This document shows, in pieces, positions 37,260-49,334 of a DNA stretch of 64,000 nt. Source of the DNA: Strongylocentrotus purpuratus (lineage: Eukaryota; Echinodermata; Echinoidea; Camarodonta; Strongylocentrotidae); NCBI RefSeq assembly GCF_000002235.5, contig NW_022145523.1, positions 186,001 through 250,000 of the forward strand, written 5' to 3'. Positions within the stretch are counted from its first letter, which is position 1; the number at the start of each line of letters is the position of its first letter. A program made the position numbers and the translations under genes. Below the pieces are notes generated by a model that had not been told where the DNA came from, ran no database searches, and saw nothing but the letters and a program-made list of their open reading frames with translations.

Positions 37260-38565
37260 ACACCTCCATCAATCCAACCGGACTGGTGAATAAATTAGCC
37301 GTTCCCTTCTCAGAGTATAGAGCCGACTGGTGCGAAGGCCTCTGGATGCTTGAGAAGGGGTATTGTGCAGTCTAGATATCTGTATAAAGCAAATAGAGAG
37401 GGAGAAAACAGATCGGAGCTGGTGAAAGAAATCCACGGACTGATCAAACAAAACGCTCCAAGGATGATCTATTTTGGGGAGCTTTGATTAGATTTAAAAC
37501 ACTTCTGTAGATTCTACATTGTACAATCTATGTGCAATAACCATGTTAGGTTTTTTGTTAGATAGTATACTATGTTTAAAATCACTTGAAAAACACACAT
37601 ATCAGGAAACTTATACTGTATTCAACCATTAAGAAAATATGCAAGGTTAAAAAGAAATGAGAACTCTTCATCTCATTATTGATAAAAATGCAACTGCTCA
37701 TAAAATGACCAATGAGTTGTGAGCTTTGATTACATTTAAAGAACTTCTGTAGACTCTGCATTGTAATGATCTACAGTATGTGAGATGACCATGTTAGATA
37801 TCTTGTTATGTTTAAAATCACTTGAAAAACACAAATATCAGTGGAACTTATACTGTATTCAACCATTACAAAAAAATGCAAGGTTCAGAAGAAATGAGAA
37901 CTCTTCATTTCATTATTGATAAAATGCAACTGCTAATAAAAACCAGTGAATTGTTGATTTGCACAAATCATATAACATTTCATATCACATTTTTTTATAT
38001 TGTTTCTGTAGTTCTCACTTCTTGTAACTTTTTTTGCTGTTTATAATTGCAGATTCAGAGGAATTTCCCCTCACATTGATGGTTTTAAGGCACTCATTAT
38101 TAAAGTCCAACAAAGATTTACAATTAAGAAAAGGAAAGTATAAGAGCAGACTTGCTCTTCACTTGGATTTAATTGATGTTCATCACATGTATAAATAATT
38201 GCAAGATATACATGTATGTTCTTATAGCATTTTCATTGACTCTGTTTACAGGTACATACAGTATTTAGTTATCAATTTCCACCTGCTTATAATATCTTGT
38301 TTACGCCTCGTTGATTGTGATTCTTTTTTATTTTGATTAATGCAAACTTTTTTTTTAATTGCACGTAGGCCTATATATATATTTGTGGTAAAATCAAGAT
38401 TAATTCATGCTACAGTATATTTCAAAAGCAACTCTGAACAAAAGTAAAAATCCAGTATCAAATGGAATACAATGAGCATGCTTTCTCAGCAGAAAAGCTT
38501 GATAAAGGTATAACACCCATGTCCTTTCCCAGCAAAAACTTGATGTGCACACAAATTATTGAATA
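37260..38565. other. No gene seen; an imperfect duplication
   Basis: Segments around 37490-37700 and 37725-37935 are an imperfect ~230-bp tandem duplication (CACTTGAAAAACAC, CTTATACTGTATTCAACCAT and GAAATGAGAACTCTTCAT in both). Upstream exons of the minus-strand gene may lie in or beyond this stretch but were not found. Confidence 0.5.
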
Positions 38566-38573
38566 TTCCAAAC

Positions 38574-39203
38574 TAGTGCTGTAACATCACGGATATCTCC
38601 AATTCCGTTTAACCGCCAGGCAAAACCGGACGGTTTTCGGTTAAACGATTTAAAAAAAAAAAAAAATTAAATTAAAAAAAAAAATCTTTTTTTTTTTTTT
38701 TTTTTTGCTGACTCTGTCGGCAGCAAGCCAGGTCCGTGTGAAAAAGCGGGAAGGCGCCAATTTGTGCTTGCGAACTTGTCACAAATAATAGTAACAATGT
38801 CATTTTTAGAAGAATGTGTAAGATCATTAATGTAAATTAAAAACAGTAGAGGACCTAGGATAGAACCTTGTGGTACGCCTTGTGTAAAAATTGGATGAAT
38901 ATTATTATAAACTACATATTGAGATCTATTACAAAGATACTTTCAAACCAAGATGACAGACAAATTGGAGTGTTGTTCTAGTTTCAGAGTGGTGATTCAA
39001 CACACACATTACTGAGCTGGGAGACATTGCCAGGCATAGTGCCAGGTGGAGGGGCATAAATCTAAACTTTAAAAAAAATAATAAAAAAAAAAAAAATTAT
39101 AAACAAAACAAACAAAAACGGGAAAACGAAACCGTCCAATTGAAAACAGAATCCGCCATGGGCGGTCGGATACCGGACGGTTAAACATTTGAATACAGCA
39201 CTA
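38574..39203. mobile_element. Non-autonomous hAT element with 8-bp TSD and retro-derived core
   Basis: It begins TAGTGCTGTA and ends TACAGCACTA, flanked by a perfect 8-bp duplication TTCCAAAC (38566-38573 and 39204-39211), as expected for hAT. Subterminal parts contain CCGTTTAACCG and CGGACGGTTAAAC. The interior, between A/T runs, is a minus-strand retrotransposon fragment also present in the element at 40649-41098. Confidence 0.85.
38800..38880 (-). pseudogene. Reverse-transcriptase fragment inside the hAT element
   Basis: Minus-strand translation gives GVPQGSILGPLLF followed by IYINDLT, the conserved motif B region of non-LTR reverse transcriptases. The frame is short and surrounded by stops. 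It is a relic. Confidence 0.8.
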
Positions 39204-39211
39204 TTCCAAAC

Positions 39212-40368
39212 AAAAATAATTTGATTGGATCAGCAGCACGATGTACATGTACATGTATCTTTTGATCCTCATGATAGCTGGGAAAACACAAGTTGCATCC
39301 ATTAATTCTAAAGCATGAAAAGGGGAAAATGCACCCCAAAAGGAAGCCTAGAATAATCATGAATAACACATCTAAGTAACTACCTAGTTATCACTCTCCA
39401 ACTGAATCCCTACATATACATTGCGTCAAGGTCATGCTACAATACATTATCCAACATTTCCCAGGACCCTAGACATCATTAATGTATTGAGTGAAGACCG
39501 CTCAGTCTCAGGGTGTTATAGACGTAAGGCTTGTCACTCGCTCTATCGTCACACATATTTGATCAACTGCTGAATTTGTTTTCAGACTAAAAGAAAGGAG
39601 ATGGGAAAGAGGGGAATAGGAGAGAAACTGAGCAGGATCAATTGTATGCAACTTTTTTTTCTTCTCCTTCTTCTTCCAGTGTAAGTGCTGCTTCAAGGTG
39701 ATGAAGATAAACGCGCTGATTGTGTGTGTCTATGTGGAGACTTTCACATATCCTGTTATTCCACATTTGAACATTTTAACTTTTTATTCTTGTTCTGCAG
39801 GTGCATATATATATAAAATGTGTAAGTAAAAATATCTGCATGATTTACACAAGACACGTGTACCCGGTACTCCCGGTTTATGGACTTGCTTTATCTCAGG
39901 ACAGATGTAACTCAAATATTTTGAACTATCTTTCTGTTGTATTTCTACCATAATTTAGAATTTCGGCCCTTTTTTTTAAATTCTCACTTGTACCTAGATC
40001 GGAGGCCTCTATGTTATTCTCTACTACTCTAATGTACAAGAATTGAACTACGCATACAGATACAACATCATTTTCTAATTAACCTTTGAGCCTCTTTCTG
40101 ATAAGATACATTAATTCAATGTCTGGGATTAATCTATTTGAAGTTGCATTTGAATTCTACATCATCATATAATCAATGATAACTCATATAATACAGAAAT
40201 AATACCCTCATGGTGTCAATAGACAAAATTGTATTTATCAGGAGTTACACAATAGGCCGTTTTTGTAATTTAACCAAATGTATGCATCATGCCTTCCTGA
40301 ATAATAATAATAACAATAATCTTTTAAAGTCCACTCCAAATTTATTAAGTTAAACCGAAAATGGAAAT
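39212..40368. other. No gene seen
   Basis: AT-rich DNA with an (ACATGT)-like run at 39240-39258. No exon is recognised. Confidence 0.4.
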
Positions 40369-40521
40369 TCTTTTTGCCCAATTGATCGTGAGCCCGGCAG
40401 CCACTGAGCAGTGCCAGATCGACGTTGCTCTATCCCTTATTGTTGAACGCCAAACAAGGTGGCAGCAACTCCCGTCTTTTAACGTCTTTTGGTATGACGC
40501 GGCCGGGGTTTGAACCCACGC
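40369..40521 (-). mobile_element. 5'-truncated copy of the tRNA-derived SINE
   Basis: On the minus strand it starts at the B box (GGGTTCAAACCCC) and then follows the body of the 24720 SINE to AAAAAGAATTTCCA. The A box half is missing, as expected after incomplete reverse transcription. Confidence 0.8.
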
Positions 40522-40648
40522 CTTTTTACAGATTATTTTATTTACCCGTTACGAATAATTGTATGCCAATAATCAGAATTTGGATTGCGTACATTAGTTG
40601 TTGCTAGGTAGGACAAACATTATGGCTTGTCCTACCTACATGTAACTA

Positions 40649-41008
40649 CCGTAATTAACGGTGTATTAACCGCACCTTTTTGCCGCCGAAAAAACTTCAA
40701 AGTCGGGGGTGCGGTTTATACACGGTACACCAAAAAAAAAAAAAAAGTTTTGATTTATGCCCCTCCACCTGGCGCTATGCCTGGCAATGTCTCCCAGCTC
40801 AGTAATCGGTGTGTTGACTCACCACTCGGAAACTAGAACAACAATCAAATTTGTCTGTCATCTTGGTTTGAAAGTAATCTTTCTGATAGATTTCAATATG
40901 TAGTTGATAAAAATAATTCCTCCAATTTTTCTTCTATTACACGGCGTACCACAAGGTTCTATCTTAGGTCCTCTACTGTTTTTTAAGTCTCAAGTATTTT
41001 AAGTCGGC

Positions 41009-41040
<32 letters not shown>

Positions 41041-41098
41041 GGTGAAAAAGAGGGGTGCGGTTAATACACGAGGGCGGTTTATACAACGTTAATTACGG
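40649..41098. mobile_element. TA-flanked TIR element with retro-derived core
   Basis: It begins CCGTAATTAACGGTGTATTA and ends GTTAATTACGG, with TA on each side (mariner-like target site). Near both ends are AACCGCACC/GGTGCGGTT phrases. Between two A-runs is a plus-strand copy of the same retrotransposon-derived core found inverted in the hAT element at 38574. Confidence 0.75.
40940..40988 (+). pseudogene. Reverse-transcriptase fragment inside the TA-flanked element
   Basis: The plus-strand frame reads GVPQGSILGPLLFF and then stops. It is closely similar to the 38800-38880 fragment. Confidence 0.8.
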
Positions 41099-41215
41099 TA
41101 TACATAATGTATGCAATTTGTATTCTGACTATTGAATTAAAATTATTTGTCACTAAAATATAAAAACATATAAATTAACAGAAATTGGTGCATTAATTTG
41201 ATTAAATTACGAAAA

Positions 41216-43080
41216 TTGTCTATGCTATCACTGCTTTAGAGTTTGTAAGATACACAATTCTTCACTGGATATTTCAAAAGATAGTGCTTGACCGTCAAGT
41301 GAAACTGAACAACAGACACACACAAAGCAAAGGGATAAATGCTATTGATGTTTACAAATTTCCACATTTACAGTACAATGAAATACTGAGGTCTAGACGG
41401 CCTTGCCCTCCCTCGGGTTGTTACCCAATCAATACAGTGTACAGGTGTAATGTATACTGGTGTACTGGCATTCAACTAGCATAAAAAGAGGAATACTATA
41501 CAGGGAAGGGTGGGAATCAGAAAGAGATAAAGGAGATGATTTTTGTTTAGTGTGTGTATATAATTATATATATTCAAGTTTTATGCACACTGTTATTAAA
41601 ATATAAGTTGTTCTCGACACCTACTACAAAAATACAAAACTTGGTAAGGGTATGAATAATGAAGTTGATATAAACTGTACATGTACACTAAAGAGACTAA
41701 ATCAGCAGGCCTAAATATAACACAACTTTGCAACAAACAGTGACATTATTCTAACCATGAGGTGTACTGCATTACCAAGATGGCTATATTTCTTTTATTT
41801 ACCATGACCTTAATGAGGTCACAATTATATGGTGTCACTATACAAAAGGATTATAAGGGATGAGAGTGGGTAAGAGTTGGAGGGATTAAAGAGATTAGCC
41901 ATAATGAATGGGCTTTCATTATTGGAAAAGAGAAGCCAACCTGGAAAATACTACATCCATGATGGCTTAAAGCTGGGAATTACATGATCTTACTGGCTAG
42001 GATAACATCCAGTATAACTATCTCAAAAAGTGTGGCAAAACAAAGTTGTATTTTCTTTCACAGTTGTATACATTATGTTTGTGATAATATTGTAACTAAA
42101 AATGCCAAATTCTGAAATCTTTGCAAGCTGGCTAGTTGCTAACTTTGAACATTTCTTTATAAATATCAGATTCCAAACTGAACATTTTACCTCCTTCGTG
42201 TACATCATATATCTTCTTCTTCTGTTGAAGTATAGGCCACCATGTTGTCAGTTTTTCCTCATACTTTTAAAGTTGTGCAGTACATATATGTACTTCAGTG
42301 AATTTGAATTTGCCATTGGAAACCAAGATTTCTTGCAGTTATTTATCTCTTCTCCTTTTTTTTTCTTCCTTTTCTTTTTTTGAGCTTTCATCGAGTTTTC
42401 AGTGCTCTTTTTAGAAATTACCCGAGCTAGATTATTCACTGCACCTATGCATTTTTTTCCACTGACTCTTTAAATAATTTGCAAATTTCAAACAATAAAA
42501 AAAAATCATTCCAAAAGGCATTAATATCTCACCCAAGCGCATAAAGAGATTCAAGAAAAAAGGAGCAGTGTTACAAAAGCACATTGAAGTATACATTCAC
42601 TTTATAATGCACAATATATTATATTTTGACAAACATACTACATGATCTTACGAGAAGGGTGTGATTTTTATTAGACTACCTCCATACAATGGCTGGCAGT
42701 GATTTGCGTACATGATCAGTAATTTAAAATCTTTCCTCAAATAGAATGCATTATACATGCACGACTTGGCAGGTTTTACCCAGAGCTCATTAATAACATT
42801 TCGTGCAGGATGAGGAGCTCAGTGTAGTCTGCTAAAACAAACCCTTGTCAGTTGCTGGGCATAACAGTGTCTGCCCTGTGAGACTAGGCCAACAGCATAC
42901 TGCACATACAATGTAGGCTCTGTACTTCAGCTGATTCAGACAAGTCCAGAGACCGACAGAGCTAGGCTCTGCTCAAGGCTTTAGGGATGGTGGTAAAGTG
43001 TCAAATCATAGTCTTTGACTGCAGACTAAGCTACATGTATGTGCTTGACACTGACAGGGTATTAACCTAATTCCTTGAAC
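41216..43080. other. No gene seen
   Basis: AT-rich DNA. No splice-bounded frame of recognisable type and no complete element. Confidence 0.4.
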
Positions 43081-43084
43081 ACAG

Positions 43085-43742
43085 ATCTTCAATGTTCCAA
43101 CCTAATAACATGGTTCATTCGTATTCAACAAGGCAGTCATCCAATTTACATGTGGTCAATCCTCACACTACATTAGCCCAGAAATCAATCAGACACAGAG
43201 GTCCAGATGTATGGAATTCTTTACCTAATGATATTCGAAATATAAAATCAACAAACTCTTTTAAAAGAGCACTCAAATGTATTATCATTTCACAGATGTA
43301 AGATATTACTTACATTATAATCTATTTATCAGTTCTAATTAAATCTAACATAATTTTGTTACTAGGCTTAACAAAATTCTTTTTTTGTTTCTTTTTTTTT
43401 AACTTTGTAAATAGTGTAAATAGTTCAATACAAAACTTTAGGTATTTTATTATTATATTTTATTTGTCATATATTATATATTTGAAAGGTGTTGTAACGA
43501 TTCAAGCTCTATTTGCTTATGTTTCATCACCTTTGTGTGTTCATTTTTCAAACTGTATATAAGTTGCAACTTGTCTTTGATAAAACAATGTTATATTCTT
43601 TTTCACGTGAAGTTAATTCAAATGTGTCGTAAAATTGAAAATGATTTGTCATCTTATATTAATTTTTCATGTGATGGTAACTTCAATGAATTGTGAAATT
43701 ATGAACATGCATAAATAAATAAATAAATAAATAAAATAAAAA
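43085..43742 (+). mobile_element. 5'-truncated non-LTR retrotransposon (L2/CR1-like)
   Basis: The frame 43092-43301 ends with the C-terminal motif of L2/CR1-type reverse transcriptases: IRHRGPDVWNSLPNDIR then SFKRAL. It is followed by about 400 bp of AT-rich 3' UTR and a (TAAA)n tail at 43711-43740. All earlier domains are missing. Confidence 0.8.
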
Positions 43743-44059
43743 AGATGGGCAAATTTCAAACTCAAACACCTCAATACCCACATCCTAAGTCAACTTGCCC
43801 AACTTTGCAAGAGAGGAAATTAAATCATCAAGACAGCTTGATCTTGTTTTGAATTGAATGCACAAACATTTTCTCCTAGCTCGTTCTTCATGAAAGGTCA
43901 TTCCTTGTACCGTAAATCATGTTTAAAGGTAATGCAACGTTTTGGTATGGGGTCATGAATTTGGTTCAAATGAACATATTGCCATATTATTGGAAGCATG
44001 CGATTTTACAATATAATCAATGATCAATGAAATCGAGTCTAAAGACAATAAAAGTAAGT

Positions 44060-44142
44060 TAAGTGGAAGCACGACTGCTGAGAACACATGCAGCATTCTT
44101 CCAGAATCTCGGGTAAGGTAACAGGTAAAGGTAAAGTGATGA
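44060..44142 (+). mobile_element. 3'-end fragment related to the 45-kb CR1-like element
   Basis: CAGCATTCTTCCAGAATCTC and the GGTAACAGGTAAAGGTAAAG tail match the 3' end of the minus-strand element at 45335-48250. It is either a very short truncated copy or a SINE borrowing this 3' end. Confidence 0.6.
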
Positions 44143-44413
44143 AATTGTAAATAAGTAACTCTTTATGTCGTATGTTAGCGCCCTCTCAATACTGATATTA
44201 CTTTAAATAGCTTTAAGACAATGTTTCTTGACTATACATTTGATACATTTGACCGATGCTATTATTCCTGTTTGGAAATTATTTTTATATCAGAACTGCA
44301 TGTCTGAGATTTTCGTGGTCGCAGCTACTGGCCATAGAATTATGGCACTATTTGAAATATTTGAAATTTACCTGGGAGCATAACTCGAAGACAAAGAGTG
44401 GTGAGCTCATATT

Positions 44414-44481
44414 TAGACCGAAAATTTCTGTCTCTTTCGTTTGTTAGCCTCTGATCTGGGTAGGGTCGGCTCCCCTCTTTG
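44414..44481. repeat. Partial terminal unit of the TAGACCGAA foldback family
   Basis: It repeats the first ~65 bp of the adjoining palindrome (TAGACCGAAAATTTCTGTCT, then TTAGCCTCTGATC), giving a duplicated end next to the full element. Confidence 0.7.
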
Positions 44482-45082
44482 TAGACCGAATTTTCCGTCT
44501 CTTTCGTTCGTTAGCCTCTTATTGGGGTAGGGTCGGCCGGCTCTCTCTTTAGAGACGGAAACCGTCTATACACATTCCCTTGATAACGCCACGGCCATTT
44601 CAGGTCGTAGCGTTTTGCCCCCAAAATCCCCCAAAATGTCATTTTACCTCGTGCATATCCACATGTAAATAAGGCCTAGGCTATAATACATCGGTTCCAC
44701 TTACCAACTTGACTGAAATAATCAGTTTAATAGTCCCTTTTTAGGAAATTATGGGTCAAAATCGAAATCCATTTTGAAAATCTTTTTCAACATGGATTTC
44801 GATTTAGACCCATAAATTCCTAAAAAGGGACTATTAAACTGATTATTTCAGTCAAGTTGGTAAGTGGAACTGATTTATTATAGCCTAGGCCTAATTTACA
44901 ATATAACATGCACGAGGTAAAATGACATTTTGGGGGAATTTGGGGGCAAAACGCTACGACCTGAAATGGCCGTGGCGTTATCAAGGGAATGTGTATAGAC
45001 GGTTTCCGTCTCTAAAGAGAGAGCCGGCCGACCCTACCCCAATAAGAGGCTAACGAACGAAAGAGACGGAAAATTCGGTCTA
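44482..45082. mobile_element. 601-bp near-perfect palindrome (foldback element)
   Basis: It begins TAGACCGAATTTTCCGTCTC and ends with its complement. Two arms of about 290 bp are nearly identical across their length, with the turn near 44782. Differences are a few substitutions and a short indel (near 44655). No coding sequence. Transcription would give a long hairpin RNA. A related mosaic element is at 52746-53396 and a short one at 49158-49250. Confidence 0.95.
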
Positions 45083-45334
45083 ACAACATGGATGAATGAA
45101 TCTGGTTAGGACAAGGAACCACCCTTTTTCCCATCGAAGACTTCTTCAAATTATTATTTTAAGAGGTTGTGCGGGAGACTTCTGCCACCGTTCTAGTCCT
45201 CCCACTCTCCCGCAATCTCCCCGAGTCCCGGTTTATGAATAAATTACCTCCCGCCAAACGTGTAAAATGAACCAGCGTACCATATCGTCAGCAATTTTTT
45301 TTTGCTCAAGGGAGGGATGGGGGGGGGGGTACTT

Positions 45335-48250
45335 TACCTTTACTTTACCGCAAATACTGGAAGAATGCTGAGACAGCAGTCGAGCTTCCAGGTCTATCTT
45401 CTTGGTCTATCTTCTTGCACTCATACTCTTTAATAATAATTCTCATTATATGCAAGGGAGGCAGAGGGGCAAGAGGTTGCATCTTGACTGGACAATGTAA
45501 CATGTACAATGTCCCAGGAGCAAAGAAATTGAAAAAAATCAGTTCGAGTATTGAGAGATATGACACTGTTCCTTCCAGCAACGATCAAGCCTGGTTTTGA
45601 AGGCGTCTATGGTGGGAGCCTGAACTACTACTTCAGGCAGAGAGTTCCAGTCGTCAATCACTCTGTGACTAAATGTGTTCTTCCTTACATTTGTCCTACA
45701 CCTCGGCTTTGAAAGCTTGAGACTATGCCCTCTTGTCGGTGTGTCTGCTAGTTGGAAGAAGTGGTCAGGGTTGAGTCTGTCATGCTCATAAATGATCTTG
45801 TACACCTGAATCATGTCTCCTCTCCTTCTCCTGTACTCAAGGGATGGTAAGTTTAGGCATTTAAGTCTCTCTATGTAAGGTAGGTGTTTCATTGTGGAGA
45901 TCATCTTTGTTGCTCTCTTCTGTACTCTCTCCACAGCTTTTGTGTCTGAAATGTACCTTGGCGACCAGATTACATTTCCATACTCAAGGAGGGGGCGCAC
46001 TAGTCCCTTAAACAGCTTGGGAATGGTGGATGTGTCATGACACTGAAAGGCACGTCTGATGCTGATCAGGACCCTGTTGGCCTTGTTGATGGCATACGAC
46101 ACATGGCTGTGGAACTTCAGTTTGTCATCAACAAGTACCCCCAGATCCTTTGTCTCTCCAACTGTACTCAGGGCTGAACTCCCGATTGTGTAGCGCTCCT
46201 GACAGTCTCCAGATCCAAGATGTAAAACACAGCATTTTCTTGCGTTAAACTGGAGTTGCCACTTTGAGGACCAGTCTGTCAATGAGCACAGGTCAGCTTG
46301 CAGAAGTTTGCGTTGGTCAGGAGTAGAGACGCATGAGAAAGCCTTGGTGTCATCTGCGTAAATTCTTACAGTGGAGTCCAACACCTCAGGGAGATCATTG
46401 ATGTAGAGAACAAACAGTGTTGGGCCGAGTACGCTGCCCTGGGGCACCCCGCTCTTCACGTTGCACCACTGAGATCTGGCATTATTTACCACCACCCTCT
46501 GTGTTCGGCCATGAAGGAAATCAGCAATCCATGTTTTGAAGTTCCCTTGGATCTTGTAAGCATCAAGTTTTGACAACAGCCGTTGGTGGGGCACGCTGTC
46601 AAATGCCTTTTGAAAGTCTAAGTAGACAACATCAACCTTTTCTCCTTGATCTAGCCAGGCAGTCCATTCCTCAAGAGTGTGGAGCAGTTGTGTAACACAT
46701 GATCTACCTGGGACAAATCCATGCTGAGAATCACTGAAAAGATCATGTGACATCAAATGTTCAACCACCTTATCTCTGATGAGAGATTCCATGATCTTAC
46801 AGGGGACTGATGTCAGGCTTATTGGGCGGTAATTGTTAGCATCCAACTTGCTCCCCTTCTTGTGCACAGGAACAACGTGGCTAATTTTCCATGCTGAGGG
46901 AAGCTTGCCCTCTTGAAATGACTTGGTAAAGATGATGGCCAATGGAATACACACTGATGCTGCGGTTTCATGTAAAACACAGGGATGGATACCATCCGGT
47001 CCAGCACTTTTGAACTTGGAAAGCAAACTAAGTTTGTGATGTACATCATCTGCAGTAATGACAAGTGCTGATAAGCATTCGGGAGGTTGCCTAGATTCCA
47101 AAACTGGTATAGCAGAAGTGTCCTCGTCAGTAAAGGTTGTCTCAAAGAAAGTGTTCAAGATATCTGCTTTCTCTTCATCTGATGTAGCGAAGGTTCCATC
47201 AGTCTTTCTGAGGTCAGGTAGCCCACCTCTTGTTTTCAGACTATCTTTGGCATATCTCCAGAATGCTTTTGGATTTTTCTTAACATTCTTTGCAAGATCC
47301 CTCTCAAAGTTACTGCGCAGCTCTTTTGTGAAAGATTGGAGTGTCTTTGCCAGTCTTTTAGCTCTTGATATGTCTGCTGGGTGCTTGGTAGTTTGGGCTT
47401 GTCGCCAAGCACGGTGCTTCTGTGCTTGCAGTTTGAGCGCTTGTTTGTTCATCCAACAGTGCTTTTTCTTTCGTCGGCGTGAAGCAGAACGCGGGATACA
47501 TTTCATCATCTTTTCTGTTAATGTTGTGTGAAAGAACGACCATGCCTGTTCAGTATCCATATCCTTCATAGTCTCTTCCCACTTGACTTCCTCAAGCTCC
47601 TCACAAATGTCATCATATCGCCCAATGTTGTATTGAAACTTTGGAGTTCGTCTGTCTGCTTCTGGAGCCGATAAGGTGATAGTAAAACAGAGCCCAAGGT
47701 GGTCACTCAGCCCCAGTGGGGGCAACGAAACAATTTCATCAATCAAGAACTCATTATCTGAAAACACCAAATCCAGGGTGCTGTCTCTCTGACCTTCCCT
47801 TTGTCTAGTGGGAAAACTGACATGTTGATATAGGAAGCAGTCGGCTACAGTTTCCATGAACTCTTGATCTACCTCACTTCTTCCAGCATAGGACCCCCAA
47901 TCAATGTGAGGATAATTGAAGTCCCCGGTGATCAGAAGATTGGTTGAGTTCATATTAGAAACCTCAAGCATCAGATTGCGTAGCTGAAGGTGGTTGTTGA
48001 CAGAAGGACTTCTGTATATGCATCCAGCGAGTAGTTTCTTGGAACCAGCAAGTCGCAGTGTGATCCACACAGACTCATCAAAATTTGTTTGAATGTCACA
48101 GTCCTGTACAAGATGGCAAACTTCATGTGATACGTAAATTGCAACACCTCTCCTTCCATCTGCAACATTTGAGTGAATGTCATATCCATCCAGGAAAAAA
48201 TCCTGTTCACATACTGGGTTCTTAACATTTTTGGGGCAGACCTCATGAAA
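45335..48250 (-). mobile_element. CR1-like non-LTR retrotransposon, nearly intact ORF2
   Basis: One uninterrupted 957-codon frame (48412-45539). It has an endonuclease/phosphatase domain with GDFNYPHIDW (~163-172) and SDH (~236). The reverse transcriptase has SAGPDGIHP (~469), YRPISLTSV (~528), FQKAFDSVPH (~600), GVPQGSVLGP (~655) and YADD (~685). A C-terminal RGHSLKLSKP...WNSLP segment fits the CR1/jockey group. The first endonuclease motifs are missing, and about the first 55 residues look like read-through into flanking DNA next to an A-run (48266-48277), so it is 5'-truncated. The 3' end has a GGTAAAGTAAAGGTAAAG tail at 45338-45356. The intact frame suggests a young copy. Confidence 0.9.
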
Positions 48251-49157
48251 TGTACTGAGCACTTTGATTTTTTTTTTTACTGAACACCCAACCAGCCCCC
48301 CGTTGAGCCGACAAAAATTGCATTCTCCCTCGAAAAAGTTCCCCAAAGTTGACAGCCCTGTTTTAATCGTTTTCCTAAGCGAGTTAGTACTAGACCTAGT
48401 AGTCCTTACCAATACTTACCAAATTCCCATGCTTAGTCTAGACTACTCACTGTTAATAATATGTTAAACATAATCACAAGGAAAATATGGGTAAAATTAT
48501 GCTCACGTGGAAATATTGGTTGAGTCCAGATTGACTTCAGCCGCATTCAGAAGAAAGATACCGCAGCAGAACTACATGTAGCACAGTACTCAGCTGACTG
48601 TAGCTGTATGCATAGCGTAGAAGTAACAGCCGTCGAAGATTGTAAACAACAACGAAACACATGCACGTGGCGTGCTAATCCATACCACGCGTGTACGTGA
48701 TAGCTGCACGTTAACTTATTTACGCTGATTATGTAAGTAGTACGTAGATCTACATCATTTAGGCAATTGTTGTTATTCCAAAACATAACGTCAGAAGAGA
48801 ATTATTGGAAAGAAATGTTTGATTCTTCTTAATTTACTCTTTACTTGCTCGAAAGAGCTACAAATTTAATTTAACATGAAATGCATGATGACTTCGTGTA
48901 GTCCCATCCGTTCGTTATTTCGTCTGGAATTTGGCATTTTGTTGTTGTTGTTGAACATAGATCTAGCCTACTAGATCTATCTAGAAATCTACATCTCCTA
49001 GTACTTGTACTAGTACTTGTAGTAGACTACTATATACATCATTAAAATAACTATCACTATGTCTATCATGTCTATGGTCTATGTTAAAATGTTGAACTAG
49101 ACCCTACTCAAAAATGATCAAAATCTATGATCTAGACATCTAGACCTAGGCCTAGCC
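48251..49157. other. No gene seen; GC-richer patch
   Basis: 48500-48720 is richer in CpG and has CACGTG near 48664 and several ACGTG motifs. It could be a regulatory region, but no transcript start or exon can be supported. Confidence 0.3.
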
Positions 49158-49250
49158 TAGACCGAAAGCTTCAGTCTCTCTAATCGTCGGTTGTTCCACT
49201 GAGACTACGTCTGGCTCCACTAGACCTCCGATTATAGAGACTGAAGTCTG
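49158..49250. mobile_element. Short foldback, TAGACCGAA family
   Basis: TAGACCGAAAGCTTCAGTCT at the left and AGAGACTGAAGTCT at the right are inverted. The interior (GGTTGTTCCACTGAGACTAC) is shared with the left end of the 52746 element. Confidence 0.75.
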
Positions 49251-49334
49251 GGGACCTCTTTCTGTGAGGCACTGTACGGAACAAATGGTTCGGTTCGACC
49301 GGACCGCGATGAATGAGATATGCAACGAGATTTT

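Larger units (their letters stand above)
40540..41215. mobile_element. Foldback relative of the 18031 MITE, interrupted
   Basis: The left arm (TTACGAATAATTGTATGCC) and right arm (TTTTAATTCAATAGTCAG in complement) are inverted copies with the same internal order as the MITE at 18031, including the GGTAGGACAAAC/GTCCTACC stem. Another element (40649-41098) is inserted near its centre. Confidence 0.6.

Noticed and set aside
41284-41484. 66-codon plus-strand ORF ending near a GTGTAATG site
   Set aside because: No family, no matching exon on either side.
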